Positions 1 to 12,309 of a DNA stretch of 64,000 bases are shown here, one piece after another. Position numbers and translations under genes: made by a program. The stretch comes from Anadara kagoshimensis. Its lineage: Eukaryota; Mollusca; Bivalvia; Arcoida; Arcidae. The notes beneath the pieces were generated by a model. The model saw only the letters and a list, made by a program, of their open reading frames with translations, was not told the DNA's origin and ran no database searches. How positions within the stretch are numbered: position 1 is the stretch's first letter; each line of letters begins with the position of its first letter. The stretch is taken from contig CM037869.1 in assembly GCA_021292105.1 (NCBI GenBank), forward strand, positions 10,126,471-10,190,470. Reading direction: 5' to 3'.

Positions 1-2172
1 AAAATCTCTCTAGTTGTCATAATCGCCAAGTCCAATCTATAGGTCTTGTTGTTCATCTATATTAGATGAGCATTTAAATCTGCATTTGCTGCAGTTCTTT
101 GACTTCATTGTTTTTGTTAGCATTTTTTCCGGTTTTGTATTCCTTTCCTTCTACTTTTTCGGTTTGCTATCCATTCCTCTTCCATAAATATTCGTTTTCT
201 GCAATTTGTTTTCTTTAATCGTGACATATTTTGCATCTGTATGGGGTGTAATTATGGGAATCTGAGGTATTTCAGTTGAGTTTTCGTGTGTGATTTCTCT
301 TGTGTGGTTATCAATATTGTTTATTTTGGAGCCTGCATTATAATGTTCACATCGCATAAAAGCAATGTGTGCAAGAACTATTTTCCTTTCATAGTGCATT
401 ATTTGGTTCTATAGTAAATACGGGGGCATGCTCGGCTAGAAAATATGCATATTGTGGTTTTCAACATGTTTGCAAAACTTAGTGGCACGAAATCTTCATT
501 ATCTGACTGTTAATGGGCATCTTTTTGTAGTAATCAAATTTGATCTTTAACATGCGTCACGTCACACGTCTTCATCATCAATTTTCATAAAATGAGAGTA
601 GTGATCAAATTTTGTAAAATTTGCTCAACAATTTGGAACCGCAATTCACTAGAATTTAATAGACATTAGGTTCATTGAAATAAAAAAGCATTCAACAATT
701 ACCATCCGGGTATATTGGCTCTCTTTCGAAACCATTACTTGCTACAATTTTGTTCAGCCTTTGATTATGAAATTTCTCTATCATATCTTTTGCTAGCTGG
801 TCTTTTCTGTTCCTTTTAATTGCTCTGCGTAAGCTAACACTGGAACTCCTTAGTACCTCTGTATTTGTTGAATGGTCAGTTATGTCTTCATCCTAGTTCT
901 AAACATTTTATACTTTGTCATTTTCATTTGTTTTCATCTGGGCATCTTTAACATTTCTCTGTTTTTTTTATCTATTCCCCAATGTTTACTTTTTTAAAAC
1001 AGGATTTTATTTTTTTTTTCCAATTATATCTTCATTATTTTTCCGAATGACATGTATTACAATCCTGTTTGGACGGTTTGTATGTAGTCACTGTCTATAT
1101 CTGTGTCCGAAATATAACTTGTAATTAGTTTTTACTTGTGCAAGAGGGATATCCATATTTATCAAGGTATCTTTCTCTAATTTTAACAAAGTCAGAATCG
1201 GAATTTATGACAACATTCTCATCAAGTGTCATATCAGCGTCAAGTTGAAATAGGAAAATAAAAATTATCATGAAAGTAGTGACTCTTTGTGGTAAACAAA
1301 ACATACCTCTGCGTGGAAAGAATCCAGAAAATTGTAAATACATGGTAATTTAAAAGGATCAGGAGCTTAATGACAATTTGCTTTATGTAGAGAAGAATAA
1401 AGCAACACGCATACATTCAAAATCGAATGATTAGCATTATCGGAATACAAATTTGAGAAAACATTCTTCCCCCTCCTGCACCGTCCCACATCGGCGCTTT
1501 GTGCGAAGTCTGTGCTTACATGATATCTCGGGCCCAGTTATGGCCCTGGATGATATTAAGAATACATGTAGAAGGATATGGGCATAACAAATTTGCGGAA
1601 AATACTATGATACTTAGATTAGACATTCATGGTATTGTTTTCTTGGACTACTGAACATAAACTATGAACATGGATTTTCCTATCTATATTGTAACGGTAT
1701 TGTATTTCCAGATACAGTCATCTGTAATGCAACAGCTCTTTCATTTCGTAAAACATTTGTGAAATGGATATTAATATACTTTCAAAGACAGAATTAGACT
1801 TTAACTTGGCTTGTATTTGCTAAATATGAATAAATATAAAGCACTCGAACGAAAAGATACCTAAACAAAATTTGCATGTTTTCCGAAGACCATACATTCA
1901 AAATTGTTTAAGAAGAATATAACCATGTTTATAAAAACCGTAATCATCAATGTTTTCAAAAAATAATGACTGTATACATAATAGTTAGCACTTTTGTTTT
2001 AGCCGTTTCCTTCAAAATTCCAAAATTAGGTATTTTTACATACATTTGTATTTCAGACATATATTTCAAAGCCTGTATTTTAAAAAAAAAGAAAATTATG
2101 ATTGCACAAAAACCCATTATTGTGATTGTTCTGGTATTTGGTATACATAATATTGAGCATTGTCATAGTTTT
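1..2172. other. No gene recognised
   Basis: AT-rich sequence with short open stretches only. None has a recognisable domain, and I see no repeat structure beyond homopolymer runs. A short acidic open stretch on the minus strand at 1125-1343 (ending DKYGYPSCTSKN) looks more protein-like than its surroundings, but no good 3' splice site precedes it. Confidence 0.5.
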
Positions 2173-2406
2173 TTAAATTAATTTCGAGATGTTGGAGACA
2201 ATATGGCTATTGGTTGATACAAATTCCAAATTAACACTTCTAATATTTAACAATAGTTCTTGGTCTTCAGGTGGACTTTTTAAAGCATCAGCCATGCTGA
2301 ATGCTTTATAGCGATCGTTGGATTTTTTCGTATTTAGCGCCGCTCTCATTTCACCTTGACAGCCAATCAAATCCTTCGTTTCGACTGAAATTACGGGAAT
2401 TTCCAT
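2173..2406 (-). CDS. Unassigned 77-residue open frame, possibly an exon or transposon fragment
   Basis: An ATG-initiated frame of 77 codons. Its composition is normal for a soluble protein (mixed charged and hydrophobic residues, segment SPPEDQELLLNIRSVNLE) rather than the Ile/Phe/Lys-rich composition typical of random frames in this AT-rich DNA. I do not recognise a family. There is no polyadenylation signal or neighbouring exon to place it in a gene. It may be a remnant of a transposon protein; chance is also possible at this length. Confidence 0.25.
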   Translation of the reverse strand: MEIPVISVETKDLIGCQGEMRAALNTKKSNDRYKAFSMADALKSPPEDQELLLNIRSVNLEFVSTNSHIVSNISKLI

Positions 2407-3735
2407 ATAGGGTATCCCAGGTATGTATAAACTCTAATCTGAGTGATTGGGTCTCCCGGAAAGTTACGAAAACAATGTATGTGCCGATCTGAAATAGTCC
2501 GTAATTGTTTTTGCTGGATATATATTTTTAATTCTTCACTTTTGTATAAAACCATAAAAATCCATGAAGTATACGCCCCTCGGAAAGCCCAACAAAAATG
2601 ACGATCTTGTCAGTTCGCGCCGACGTTCTTCTTTTTGACCTACAGTGCTGTACATGTGGTTGTTTTACAGTCGCCGCCATATTGGATTTTTTTAATTTAC
2701 GCAAAGTGACATAGATAAATAAACACAAAGTATGCTCATTAAACAGTTTTTAAGTTAAATAACTCCAAACATGGATCACATTTGATGATAAATTATATAT
2801 ATTTTTTTTAAAAATTGATTGTCAATAATATTTCGTGTTTGGGATATCCCGACCTGGTTCATTAATATTCATCATAACGTCACGAGGATTTTCCCGCTTT
2901 CATTGGGTATTAAAATTCATTCCTGTCAGTTTGCCGGTAGCGAAATTATGCATAACAAAAAAGTAGAAATCAAAGATTATTCCCAAAAATGTGATACGAA
3001 ACTGAAAGAAGAAGTTTATTTACAAGTTATTGGCTATGTTGATAAATCGTTTGTGACTCGTGAAGTTGTGTAGGATATCGATACCGTAGTTCGTATGCAA
3101 ATTAGCCATGTGTTTGGGGGCATGGTATTTGACACCCGATGCCCCTGCTTAAATGTATTCACATAGCGTAGTGACTGACCTTTTTAGTCCAGTGCACCCT
3201 TGCCCCTTTTAAAATGATCATGACACCCTGTCCTTTTCAGTTATCAGTTTAATATAAAAACGACATGCTTTATTTTTGAATCTCTGCTACATACTTCCGA
3301 TCTTCCGCACACACTCCACTTCTCACCATATGTCTTCGAAGACAGACAATTTCATCATCAATGTTCATTTAAATACCCTTTCCAGTTGTTTATTTTGAAA
3401 CAACAAAATAAATCGCAAGAAGGAACAACTTGAAATCAAAATCTAAACAAAACTGAAAAAAACGATGTTTTAAAATTTTCAGATAAAATTTATTTACCTT
3501 GTTACAAGTCCTTATTAGATCGTTTTACAGTGGATATCCGATTAAAGTTGTTGTCAGTAGTTTAATCCATGGTTTTTACAACCTTTAATTTCCTTTAATG
3601 AAGCCATGTTACTTTATTTCACATAAAATGTGGCCACTGGACATGGAGGAAAACTGATTGTGCTTTCTTAAGTTCTTCCGATTTCTAGAGCACCGTTGGT
3701 GAAGTAGAACAGAAACTAAGGGCGGGGAAAATATG
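2407..3735. other. No gene recognised
   Basis: Contains a short plus-strand open frame (2819-3073) of unremarkable composition and otherwise AT-rich non-coding DNA leading into the 180-bp tandem array. No splice-flanked exon or repeat could be supported. Confidence 0.4.
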
Positions 3736-4490
3736 GTACCAATCTTGTGAACTCAACTCCTCTTACAGTTTTCAACCAAAAACCTTGAAACTTCACAGAA
3801 TGTTTCTATATATATTGAGGATGTGCACCTGACTTTATGGAAATATTTCAAGATTTTTTTCCCCATTTTTCAAGACTTTGAAACTTAGTCACTTTTTAGC
3901 AAGTATTTGAATGGGGGTACCTACTTTGTGAACTCAACTCCTCTTACAGATTTCAACCAAAAACCTTGAAACTTCACAGAATGTTAATATATATATTGAG
4001 GATGTGCACCTGACTTTATGGAAATATTTCAAGATTTTTTCCCCATTTTTCAAGACTTTGAAACTTAGTCACTTTTTAGCAAGTATTTGAATGGGGGTAC
4101 CTACTTTGTGAACTCAACTCCTCTTACAGATTTCAACCAAAAACCTTGAAACTTCACAGAATGTTAATATATATATTGAGGATGTGACCTGACTTTATGG
4201 AAATATTTCAAGATTTTTTTCCCCATTTTTCCAGACTTTAAAACTTAGTCACTTTTTAGCAAGTATTTGAATGGGGGTACCTACTTTGTGAACTCAACTC
4301 CTCTTACAGTTTTCAACCAAAAGCGTTGAAACTTCACAGAATGTTTATATATATATTGAAGATGTGCACCTGACTTTATGGAAATATTTCAAGATTTTTT
4401 CTCCATTTTTCCAGACTTTGAAACTTAGTCACTTTTTAGCAAGTATTAGAATGGGGGTACCTACTTTGTGAACTCAACTCCTCTTACAGT
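3736..4490. repeat. Tandem repeat, about 180-bp unit, about 4.2 copies
   Basis: The unit opens with GTACC and a TTGTGAACTCAACTCCTCTT segment and recurs at 3736, 3917, 4097, 4277 and 4457, so the period is 180-181 bp. Adjacent copies differ by only a few substitutions and single-base indels, so the array is fairly young. Each unit carries a short (TA)n tract and a T-rich tract. The last copy is partial. The unit length is close to a nucleosome repeat, as in many satellites, but the array here is short and could be a satellite seed or a tandem block inside a transposon. Confidence 0.9.
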
Positions 4491-4913
4491 TTCTCTTAAA
4501 TTCAAAGTAATTTTATTGTAACATTTTAGTTGTCTAAATAATAATCAATTAATTTTCAATTAATCCTATTCAGAAATATTTCCCCATTTTGTACTCAATT
4601 CTTGTCAACGAACTTTTTTTGAAAGAGACAGTTGCCTGGACAACTTCTGTAATTGGGAGGTACAGATTATTAGCTTATTGTGTCAGGATGGTTTATACCA
4701 ATTCAGGCTTTTGAAGCTCACTTGGACAATTTATATATATTCAACAATAATTTTAAATACATTTAAATTATTTCTAAAACAAAGGTTTTATTTTTATTTT
4801 TATTTTTTTTCAAATTAATTGTGAATTCAATGAATAAAATTAATGACTTCAACAATGGTTAATCTGTCAGTTGCAAGTCAAGGGAAATAGCTGGTCATGG
4901 TGAAAGTTTTTTT

Positions 4914-5348
4914 TTGTGATGATGACACTATGGCGATGATGATGTGGCATGATGATCTGGTGAAGATGATGACAATAATAATGATGATGATGACATTCAG
5001 TTCTGCTGCTGCCGATGATGATGATGATGATATGACATGAGGAGATATAATGATGATGATAATGATGATGTCACCATGATGATGATGTGACACAAGGAGA
5101 TATGATAATGATGTTGATGACATGAGTTCTGTTGATGCCGATGATGATAATGATTATCATGATGAAGAAGATGACAGTGATGGTGGTGATTAAAATAAGC
5201 TCTGCTGCTATGAGTGATGATGGTGATGATGACGATGTGACTTGACGAACTATGATGATGATTATGATGGTGACATGAGTTCTGTTGCTACCGATGATGA
5301 TGATGGTGGCAATGATGACATTCAGTACTGCTGAGCGCTGACCATAGT

Positions 5349-5380
<32 letters not shown>

Positions 5381-5835
5381 TGGTGGCAATGATGACATTC
5401 AGTACTGCTGAGCACTGCCCATAGTATGATGATGATGATGATGAATGATGAAGATGGTGGTGATGATGATGGTGGTGGTTGTGATGACATTCAGTTCTGC
5501 TGCTGTCGATGATAATAATAATTCACGATAATGATGATAATAACAAAGCCAATGTGTTCATGCTGATGATGTGACATGATGATGACATTCAGTACTGCTG
5601 CTGCTGATAATGATGATGATTATGTGACACGAACAGCTATGATGATGATGTGACCATATTAATGATGTAACATGAGGATTTCTGAAAATGATTAATATAA
5701 TGGTGGTGGTGATTGTCATGGCATGGGTTCTACTGCTGCTGCTAATGACGACGACGATGATGATGATGATATCTTCATGTTGATGATCAAAATGTGATAT
5801 GAGGAGTGATAATGATGATGATGGTGGTGATTATA
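4914..5835. repeat. GAT/ATG trinucleotide-rich compound microsatellite
   Basis: About 0.9 kb dominated by GATGAT runs, interleaved with a recurring spacer close to GACATTCAGTTCTGCTGCTG. The spacer recurs at least five times (near 4992, 5313, 5393, 5488 and 5586), so the array is a mix of simple repeat and minisatellite. The long open frames on the minus strand here (4878-5123 and 5071-5490, almost only Ile, Ser and His) come from the repeat and are not genes. Confidence 0.9.
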
Positions 5836-6244
5836 GATCCAGTTTGGGTTTTCTTCCAGTCAACTGCGTTTTAGTGGAGTTATGCCCCTTTTACTTTGTG
5901 AATTTTATCAAAATGATGGTTTCTCTGGACTTTTTTCCGTTACGCTTGAGATATTTCACTCAGATTTGGGGTCGGGTCTTTAGTAGCCTCTCTTGGTTTT
6001 TGAAAAATTTAAAATTTATATTTATGCGAATTACTTAGTTTACTCAATTGATAAACATTGTGTTGCATGTCCATTTTGACCATTGTAACATATTTATACG
6101 TTAGAACCTAACAACTTGCATAAAAAGCAGACTTGTTGTTAGAAGCTTCCCGATCACAGTATCTATTATTTGCATGATTTTCATTTGTTACTGATTCATT
6201 AGACAAATCTCAGTTTCAAGTGCACATTGTTTTTATCAAATTGC
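5836..6244. other. No gene recognised
   Basis: Unique AT-rich DNA between the trinucleotide array and the 3' end of the RPA-like pseudogene. No open frame of interest. Confidence 0.4.
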
Positions 6245-6802
6245 TCAGTTTAGCTGATGCTTCAGTACCTTCAGTACTTTGATTGTATCTACAAGTTGTC
6301 TTACGAGATGTGAGGGCACTGTAATATCTTTAGTATTTCCATCTGCCAATTTTATTATAAGTTCATATTTTGCAGTTGTTTTCACGTTAACCGTCATAGT
6401 TCTACATTCCTATGTTGAACATTTGACCGAAGAAATATTGTTATTAATTTGAAGATTGTTGTTGCAAAAGGTGCACTTCTTTACATTTTGCACTAAGCAC
6501 AGAAATTCAGCTCTGTACCTCGTCAGTTGGGGATATCCATTTCACATATGATTTTCATGTCGGCAACATTTTCTATCTTGGTCTCTTGTTTGTTGATAGT
6601 CTTTTAGTGTCAAAAACCTTGACGGTAACATTTCTAAAGCAATAAGTAAAGTTGTTGTTTATTACTTCCTCTCCCCACACCGTAATTTCTGATGATGCCG
6701 ATACATCTGCTATTATATATGTACTCCTAAGCAACTCCCTGCTGAATTTTAAGGACTGCATTGTTGTTTCCATTTTTTTAAAACTTTGCCTACTACAGTA
6801 AC
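6245..6802 (-). pseudogene. RPA-like OB-fold plus zinc-ribbon protein, broken
   Basis: A strong 3' splice site (T/C-rich tract then CAG, AG at 6803-6804) opens an exon encoding an OB-fold-like segment: a lead strand VTVVGKVLKK, then YIIADVSASSEITVWGEEV, a short turn, and FRNVTVKVFDTKRLST. This matches the pattern of RPA70-type single-stranded-DNA-binding domains. After a stop and frame change, a second segment has a four-cysteine arrangement (CLVQNVKKCTFCNNN and later VKCST) followed by a beta-rich tail KYELIIKLADGNTKDITV, like the zinc-ribbon part of RPA-C. It ends at a stop at 6245-6247. At least one frameshift and one internal stop show it is dead. RPA-like ORFs of this kind are often carried by animal transposons, so origin from a mobile element is likely but not proven. 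Confidence 0.55.
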
Positions 6803-6934
6803 CTGTTAGAAAGAAAGAAGAAAAATTACCTCCATGTCACAAAAATTCACTTCAGTTTATATGTTATGAAACTTTATGACAAACGTGATGACTTCAATTT
6901 TTCTATTGTCAACTTTCCTTTTTTATGCAGCAAT

Positions 6935-7370
6935 ATACCTGCTTCTCCTGCGTATGACGTATTTGCTATGGTAGAGCTTGTTGCCACTACGGGGACTTTG
7001 TACAACGAAGTTGGCTGCTTGCAAATAAATTGTTGACTCGGGGGATATTGCAAGCCTAGGCTTATCAAGGTCCACAAGAAGTTTTATGGCCGTCATCACA
7101 GTATTGTTGATAAGTTTGATGTCTCTGTGCCCATGTTCCTTTCACACAATTTTGATTACACACGTGGCGGGTGAAGCTAGCTAAACAGGAGGTGCTTACC
7201 TTTTCGGAGCACCCGACCTCACTTCCCTGGACGTTCACGTGTCTTACCTAACTTGTCAGTTCCAAAGTTTTTACTTTGCTTCTGGTTTATGATTCGATCA
7301 TGGATTATGTATCAAACCTCCAACATTTTGTTGATGGTATATTCAGTATATTTTTGTTTGGAATCCGTAT
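6935..7370 (-). repeat. Dispersed repeat R1, copy 1
   Basis: Shares a block of over 350 bp with 13216-13580 (opposite strand), 22960-23090 (truncated) and 25342-25785. Landmarks are the GCTAGCTAAACAGGAGGTGC segment, the ACGTGTC block and the TTGTCAGTTCCAAAGTTTTT block. Copies differ by scattered substitutions and indels. I cannot assign a superfamily because no clear terminal repeat or target duplication could be fixed. Confidence 0.75.
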
Positions 7371-8676
7371 GATGCTTGACGAAATAACCATAATCATACT
7401 TACTCTTTTTTGTCCAGTACAATATGTTTTTTTAAATATATTTAAAAAGTAAAATGAATTCAATAATCAACATTATTATAAAATGATATTTTTTCATACA
7501 CTTTCATTGGGCGAAACGTGATCGAATTGAACATAGAACGTACAAGAAAAGGTGATTGAAAAATATTATTGATCGGATAAGATCTGAAAAGAAACTACTT
7601 TATTTACTCGGGTTAATGGTGCTTCCAAAATAGGGGAAGATTTGGATGAACAACACATCGTAACAACAATGGCAGCAGACGGACAGAGGACGATTGCGTG
7701 ATTGTCGACTGGAGAAAAAGACGATTTGTACAATTGTCATTATATTACAATAAATTACATTTTTTCAAAGTGAAGTGATATTATATCCATATACTAAAAA
7801 GTTGTTAATGTTCAATTTCTTGTGCTATAAAGCATTTTTAATAGCTGAAATCAAGTAGTTTTGCCTTATTTTACCAATTTTATAATAAAACAATTATAGC
7901 ACAAATTTGAGGTCAATATATATGTATATTAATTGACAATTGCCCTCGGCCAATACTGCTATCCACACGGTATGGAAACGTCCACCAGATATCTCCAAGC
8001 TCTAAACCGAGAGAGAAGATTACTAACACTATAAAACCCGATATACTACTTGCGCACTGCTCAATCACCTTTGTAGACCGCATACTTAAAGCAAGTCAAT
8101 GTGTGACACTCTAGACCATATTATGATTTGCTATTAAAATTGAATATGCTCACAAAAGATGTGTTTAATGTGTTATTAGTAATATATGGATGGGTACCTT
8201 TGTATAGCTTTAATCCGTAAGGTTTTCAAAATCTCGATAATCAATTGATTTCATATTGATTATAATTATATTTAAATATTAAAACTTTCAAATATGGAAC
8301 AATTCAGGATTATTCCCTTTTGACTTGAAATAAAAAAATGAATTAAAACATTTCCCGTCTCAGTTTAACTAAAACCTAACAAATGTAAACAAAATTTTGT
8401 AGATGACCTGAATGCAATGAAGCGAAAAGAAAGATGACTGAAAGAAGTTATACCTAAATTGATGACAGAAAATGCTTTAGAAAAACATGGACTCTTACAT
8501 CATCACCTGTAATATCGTTTTCCCCATTCTCACAAAGAGCACACATACCTAATTAATACTGATCACAAATATGAGTTATCCGACTGTAATCAATTATAGA
8601 TGGCCAATAGATAATGAAATTTTAGAAGAAGCTGTGGGCATTTTTTCCAATTATTTTGTACATGATGCAAATGCAT
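7371..8676. other. No gene recognised
   Basis: AT-rich, with many short homopolymers; no coherent open frame, splice-flanked exon or internal repeat seen. It ends at the TTAA target duplication of the Kolobok element. Confidence 0.4.
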
Positions 8677-8680
8677 TTAA

Positions 8681-8692
8681 AGGCCGGGTCTG
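8681..8692 (+). repeat. Left terminal inverted repeat of the Kolobok element
   Basis: AGGCCGGGTCTG, directly inside the left TTAA. The exact reverse complement is at 11561-11572. Confidence 0.8.
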
Positions 8693-9827
8693 GGGTATAA
8701 ATAGCAGCCAATAGGTAAAACATGGGGGAAATTCCAATTCTTGGCAACTTTCAAAACAGGGGAGGTTTTTTGACAATAACTGATAAATTCAGGTTGCTCT
8801 CGAGTTTGAACTTGGCACAGTAACAGGGACATATTTTTAGAACACATAAGGCACAAATCACATAAATGGAGAATTAGGCAGATAAAGTTCCGAGGTAGAC
8901 ACAATTTTGCAATTTGTTCAATAAGATTGACAGTTGGAAGGTGTGTCCGAGTCTATTTATGGCACAGGAAGTAAATACAAAGTACTTGGTTTTATATAAT
9001 GTAAATAAAAATCCTACCTTAAAACTGATCATTTCTTTTCATCTGTGATTAGTGTATTTTTTCCTAATTTGTTTTATAAATATTATGTCAATTTGTCAGA
9101 AATATATCCAATAATAATTATTATAAATTCCTTCACTGGCACAGATAAAATCAATAATAACCTAAATATCTAATGATCTATTTAATAACTTCAAACATTG
9201 TAACACACAGTGCATTAATCCCATATGTGTCCCAAATAAGGTTATTTGGCAAATTAAGAAACCACTGTCTAACAATTTCAATAACAAATTTGGGCATTAA
9301 ATCTCTCAGATGATAAGAGAATTCTTGAAAAATTTTCAATAATGAAAAATAGATTAATCAATATAATATTTTTTGTGGATCACACAACAACAAAAAGATC
9401 AGTTTAATTTCTTTGAAATGAAATATTCATTATTTTAAAAGTTTGAAATGGCCTCTGAGACTTCTATTTTATAAAATTGGTCAGATAGAAAATGGCGGGA
9501 GAATAAACATATCCTTTGAGATAATGTTATTTATTGCATAATTGACATTTTAAAGAGATGGCTATTTTAGTGACATCAATGTCCATTTACAATAACTTAA
9601 CTGTACACTTAATTTATATATAGCTCTAACTCTTTATACAGAATAGGAGTTGAAATTAAACATTTAAATTAATGGCCCTATCCTTAATTGAAATTTAAAA
9701 TAACAACTGAGATTACTTATACAAATGTACTAATGCCAAATATATCGGATACTAATAACATACTACCTATATGTTTCTGTGGTTCTATCAAGCTTAACAT
9801 TTTTCACACGAATCTGTAACTAGTAAC

Positions 9828-11263
9828 ATGACAACTCCAGCAAAAACAAGTAAAAGAACGGCAAATTTCAAGATTGATATTTTAGGCACAATGTGACAGA
9901 TAAGAAACAAGATGACAATGCAGTCTAATACACCTGTCGGCAATTTAGAAGTTTTAGAGTCCAAAACCATGCTGGCTTGTGTACAGCAAATTTATCTTTG
10001 AAAAAAAGTCACCCAAAGAGGACATGTTATTATGTCACGACTACAGTGTGAATTACCAAATCATTTACATTCCTATTTGTGGTAATCATCTCTCTAATAT
10101 GGAATATTTAGTCAACAACAGAGTTAATCATGGGCTTATATGCAGTGGAATGTTACCTTCTCAATACATAAGATTTGCACAGGGAGCCATAATTGGAGTT
10201 ATAAATACAGAATCAACTTTTCTAAATCTTACTATTCACATGTTCAAGCAGAATATAAGGATTCCATTTACACAGCATTATTAGAAGAGGTAGAATGCTA
10301 TGATGATGACCGGTTGGGCGAGATTGACATCATGACAGATGCTAAACATGGATGGAGGAAAATTGTTAAGGACACTGGTGCGGTAGCTCTTGTGACAGAA
10401 CCCATAAAGTTGCATCATGTTAACATATTACAAAACAAGATGACCATGTGTCCCAGAGGCACGAAAAGAATTTATGATCATCTTGCTGAAGAAGTTACAA
10501 AAGTTGGAATACACACCCATGATAGAAACTTATCTATTAACAAATATGTGATAGAAAAGTGTGATTCCCAAAACCAAAATGATACCTGGCATGCAGTTAA
10601 AAATGTGAAAGTCAACTTGGTAAAGAGGGGCCAAAACCAAAATGATACCTGGCATGCAGTTAAAAATGTGAAAGTCAACTTGGTAAAGAGGGGAAAACCT
10701 GGTTCTTTGATTTACAGGATAAGGCTGAACCAATTGTTACACATTTTATTGGGCAATAAAACACTGTGAAGTAAATGTAAATAAATTGAGGGAATATTTG
10801 CTAAATATACCTGAGCACTATAAGAACAACCATTCTAAATGCCATCGTGACTCTCGGTGTAAAAAGGATTCCAATTACGAAATAAAGCGTCTTCTTATTG
10901 TAAACATAAAGCAAAAAAGGCTCTCCTAAAAGTTATTAGAAATTCAAACATTTTTTTTACACCCAGAGGACTATATTTTAGGAAAAGACACTTTTTATGT
11001 GGAAAGTTTTAATAATGTGATGAATATTTTTCAGGACAAGCGTATATTATTCACTGACTTTGGCTACAAAACAAGGTCAGATTTGGCAGTGTGTCATTGG
11101 AACGAAAATGTTGACAGAATTTACATCTGTGTGGAAACCACGAAATTCCCGTATGCCACGTAGCAAAGTCGAGAAAAAAAACTATAAAAAATGTACATTT
11201 AAATATAGGGACAATATATGGAAAAGATTTTTGAAGTTCGTAAATGTTAATTTTAGGACTTAA
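9828..11263 (+). pseudogene. Kolobok-like DDE transposase, frameshifted
   Basis: A decayed gene readable in several consecutive frames. It begins near an ATG at 9828 (MTTPAKTSKRTANFKIDILG), and runs through CGNHLSNMEYLVNNRVNHGL (about 10070-10130) and EIDIMTDAKHGWRK (a DDE-type first Asp region, about 10320-10360). Then come THDRNLSINKYV (second Asp, about 10518-10550) and NDTWHAVKNVKVNL (the conserved WH-K block), then a C-terminal part with ILGKDTFYVESFNNVMNIF and YRDNIWKRFLK ending near 11263. The pattern D..D..DR..NDxWHxxK is shared by Kolobok and related transposases. Damage includes an in-frame TGA soon after the start, several frameshifts and a 63-bp tandem duplication of the WH-K block. 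The position inside TTAA-flanked TIRs supports the call. Confidence 0.7.
10568..10693 (+). repeat. 63-bp tandem duplication inside the transposase
   Basis: The segment starting CCAAAACCAAAATGATACC at 10568 is repeated at 10631 with almost no change. The period is exactly 21 codons, so the frame is kept and the WH-K block appears twice. Confidence 0.95.
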
Positions 11264-11576
11264 TTCAATCAATGGAATTGTTAATTTGATGTTTAGTGGA
11301 TTTTAAATACTTATTCAGTAGTGTCATATTTCTTACCTTTATATAGAAATGGATGATTTAATCATGATTATTCAGTAAGTAATTATTAACTATAACTTAA
11401 TTGATTCCGTGAGGGTTTTGGCTATTAAATATAACCTGTATCTAGTGAACCATGTGCTTTTTGTATATAAACAACTTGGATTGCTATTTTTATCTTTTAT
11501 GGTCATTTAACACCTGCCCACTTCCATATATACTTAAACCTTTACCGGGTGGTACGATGTCAGACCCGGCCTTTAA

Positions 11577-12213
11577 CAACTTCTTAAAAGTAATACATTT
11601 GACAAAGAATGTAGACATTAAAGAGTCATTTGTCATCAGTGTCGGTTGTACATCGCGATTCAAATTTAAGACAGCATTAATGGAAACTAGCACCGACATA
11701 GAAAGTTAAGTTGTGCCTATAGAAAGAGATTATCAAGGCACGGGAAGAAGCGTTGTGACAGAGAAGGGGGGTCTTAAAGTCTAAGGTTTCTAGAGCCATA
11801 CGAAATAGAGAAGCTATTGGTAATGATGCAATGTCTGCAGTATACTGTTGTGAATCTACTTTGAGCGAAAGGAAATGTTGAAGGTGGAAAATATTACCAT
11901 AAAAGGTGCACAATTATATCTGTTGCTAAAGACATACAGTCGAAAATGTATAACTGGAGTTTTGGATTCGGTTGTACATATATCATTCAGGGATATTTTC
12001 AATTGTTAAATTTGAACTTTAAATTTTGTAAAAGATGAGTTTTGATTGGAATTTCATGATAAATTCGGTCGTAAAAATAGCGTGGAAAACGTATTACCTA
12101 TAGAAGTAAGTAATGCATTTAAAACTCGACATATGTTACAGGATAACTTACGTGCAATTTATCAAAGACAACTACAGTATGTACAACTTGCAACACGTAT
12201 AGATGAAATTAAA

Positions 12214-12215
<2 letters not shown>
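11577..12215 (+). other. Mostly unassigned; short protein-like open frame at 12046-12213
   Basis: Most of this stretch is unassigned. From 12046 a plus-strand frame reads as a plausible helical protein fragment (RHMLQDNLRAIYQRQLQYVQ) until it runs into a TA microsatellite. It is on the same strand and just upstream of the decayed ORF at 12310-12965, so both may belong to one dead gene. Confidence 0.3.

Positions 12216-12267
<52 letters not shown>
12216..12267. repeat. (TA)n microsatellite
   Basis: About 52 bp of pure alternating TA. Confidence 0.98.
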
Positions 12268-12309
12268 TGTTATACCCAGCAACATCAAGCATGCAAGATT
12301 TAATCAGAC

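Larger units (their letters stand above)
8677..11576 (+). mobile_element. Kolobok-type DNA transposon with TTAA target duplications
   Basis: TTAA at 8677-8680 and 11573-11576 flank an element of 2892 bp (8681-11572). Its ends are perfect 12-bp inverted repeats, AGGCCGGGTCTG at the left and its reverse complement at 11561-11572. TTAA duplication with short TIRs is the signature of Kolobok (and piggyBac); the encoded protein fits Kolobok/ISXO2-like DDE enzymes rather than piggyBac. The gene lies in the right half, with about 1.15 kb of non-coding DNA before it. The transposase is frameshifted, so this copy could not move by itself. Confidence 0.8.

Noticed and set aside
3736-4490. LTR pair or repeated exons
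   Set aside because: Five head-to-tail units with a constant 180-bp period and no coding potential: a tandem repeat.
4878-5490. Long minus-strand open frames rich in Ile, Ser and His
   Set aside because: They are read-through of the GAT/ATG microsatellite; composition is dictated by the repeat.
8677-8904. Minus-strand 75-codon frame at the left end of the Kolobok element
   Set aside because: It starts in the element's non-coding part, ends in the TIR and has no homologue; most likely chance.
10478-10733. Two minus-strand frames with repeated VDFHIFNCMPGIILVL-type sequence
   Set aside because: Shadows of the 63-bp duplication in the plus-strand transposase.
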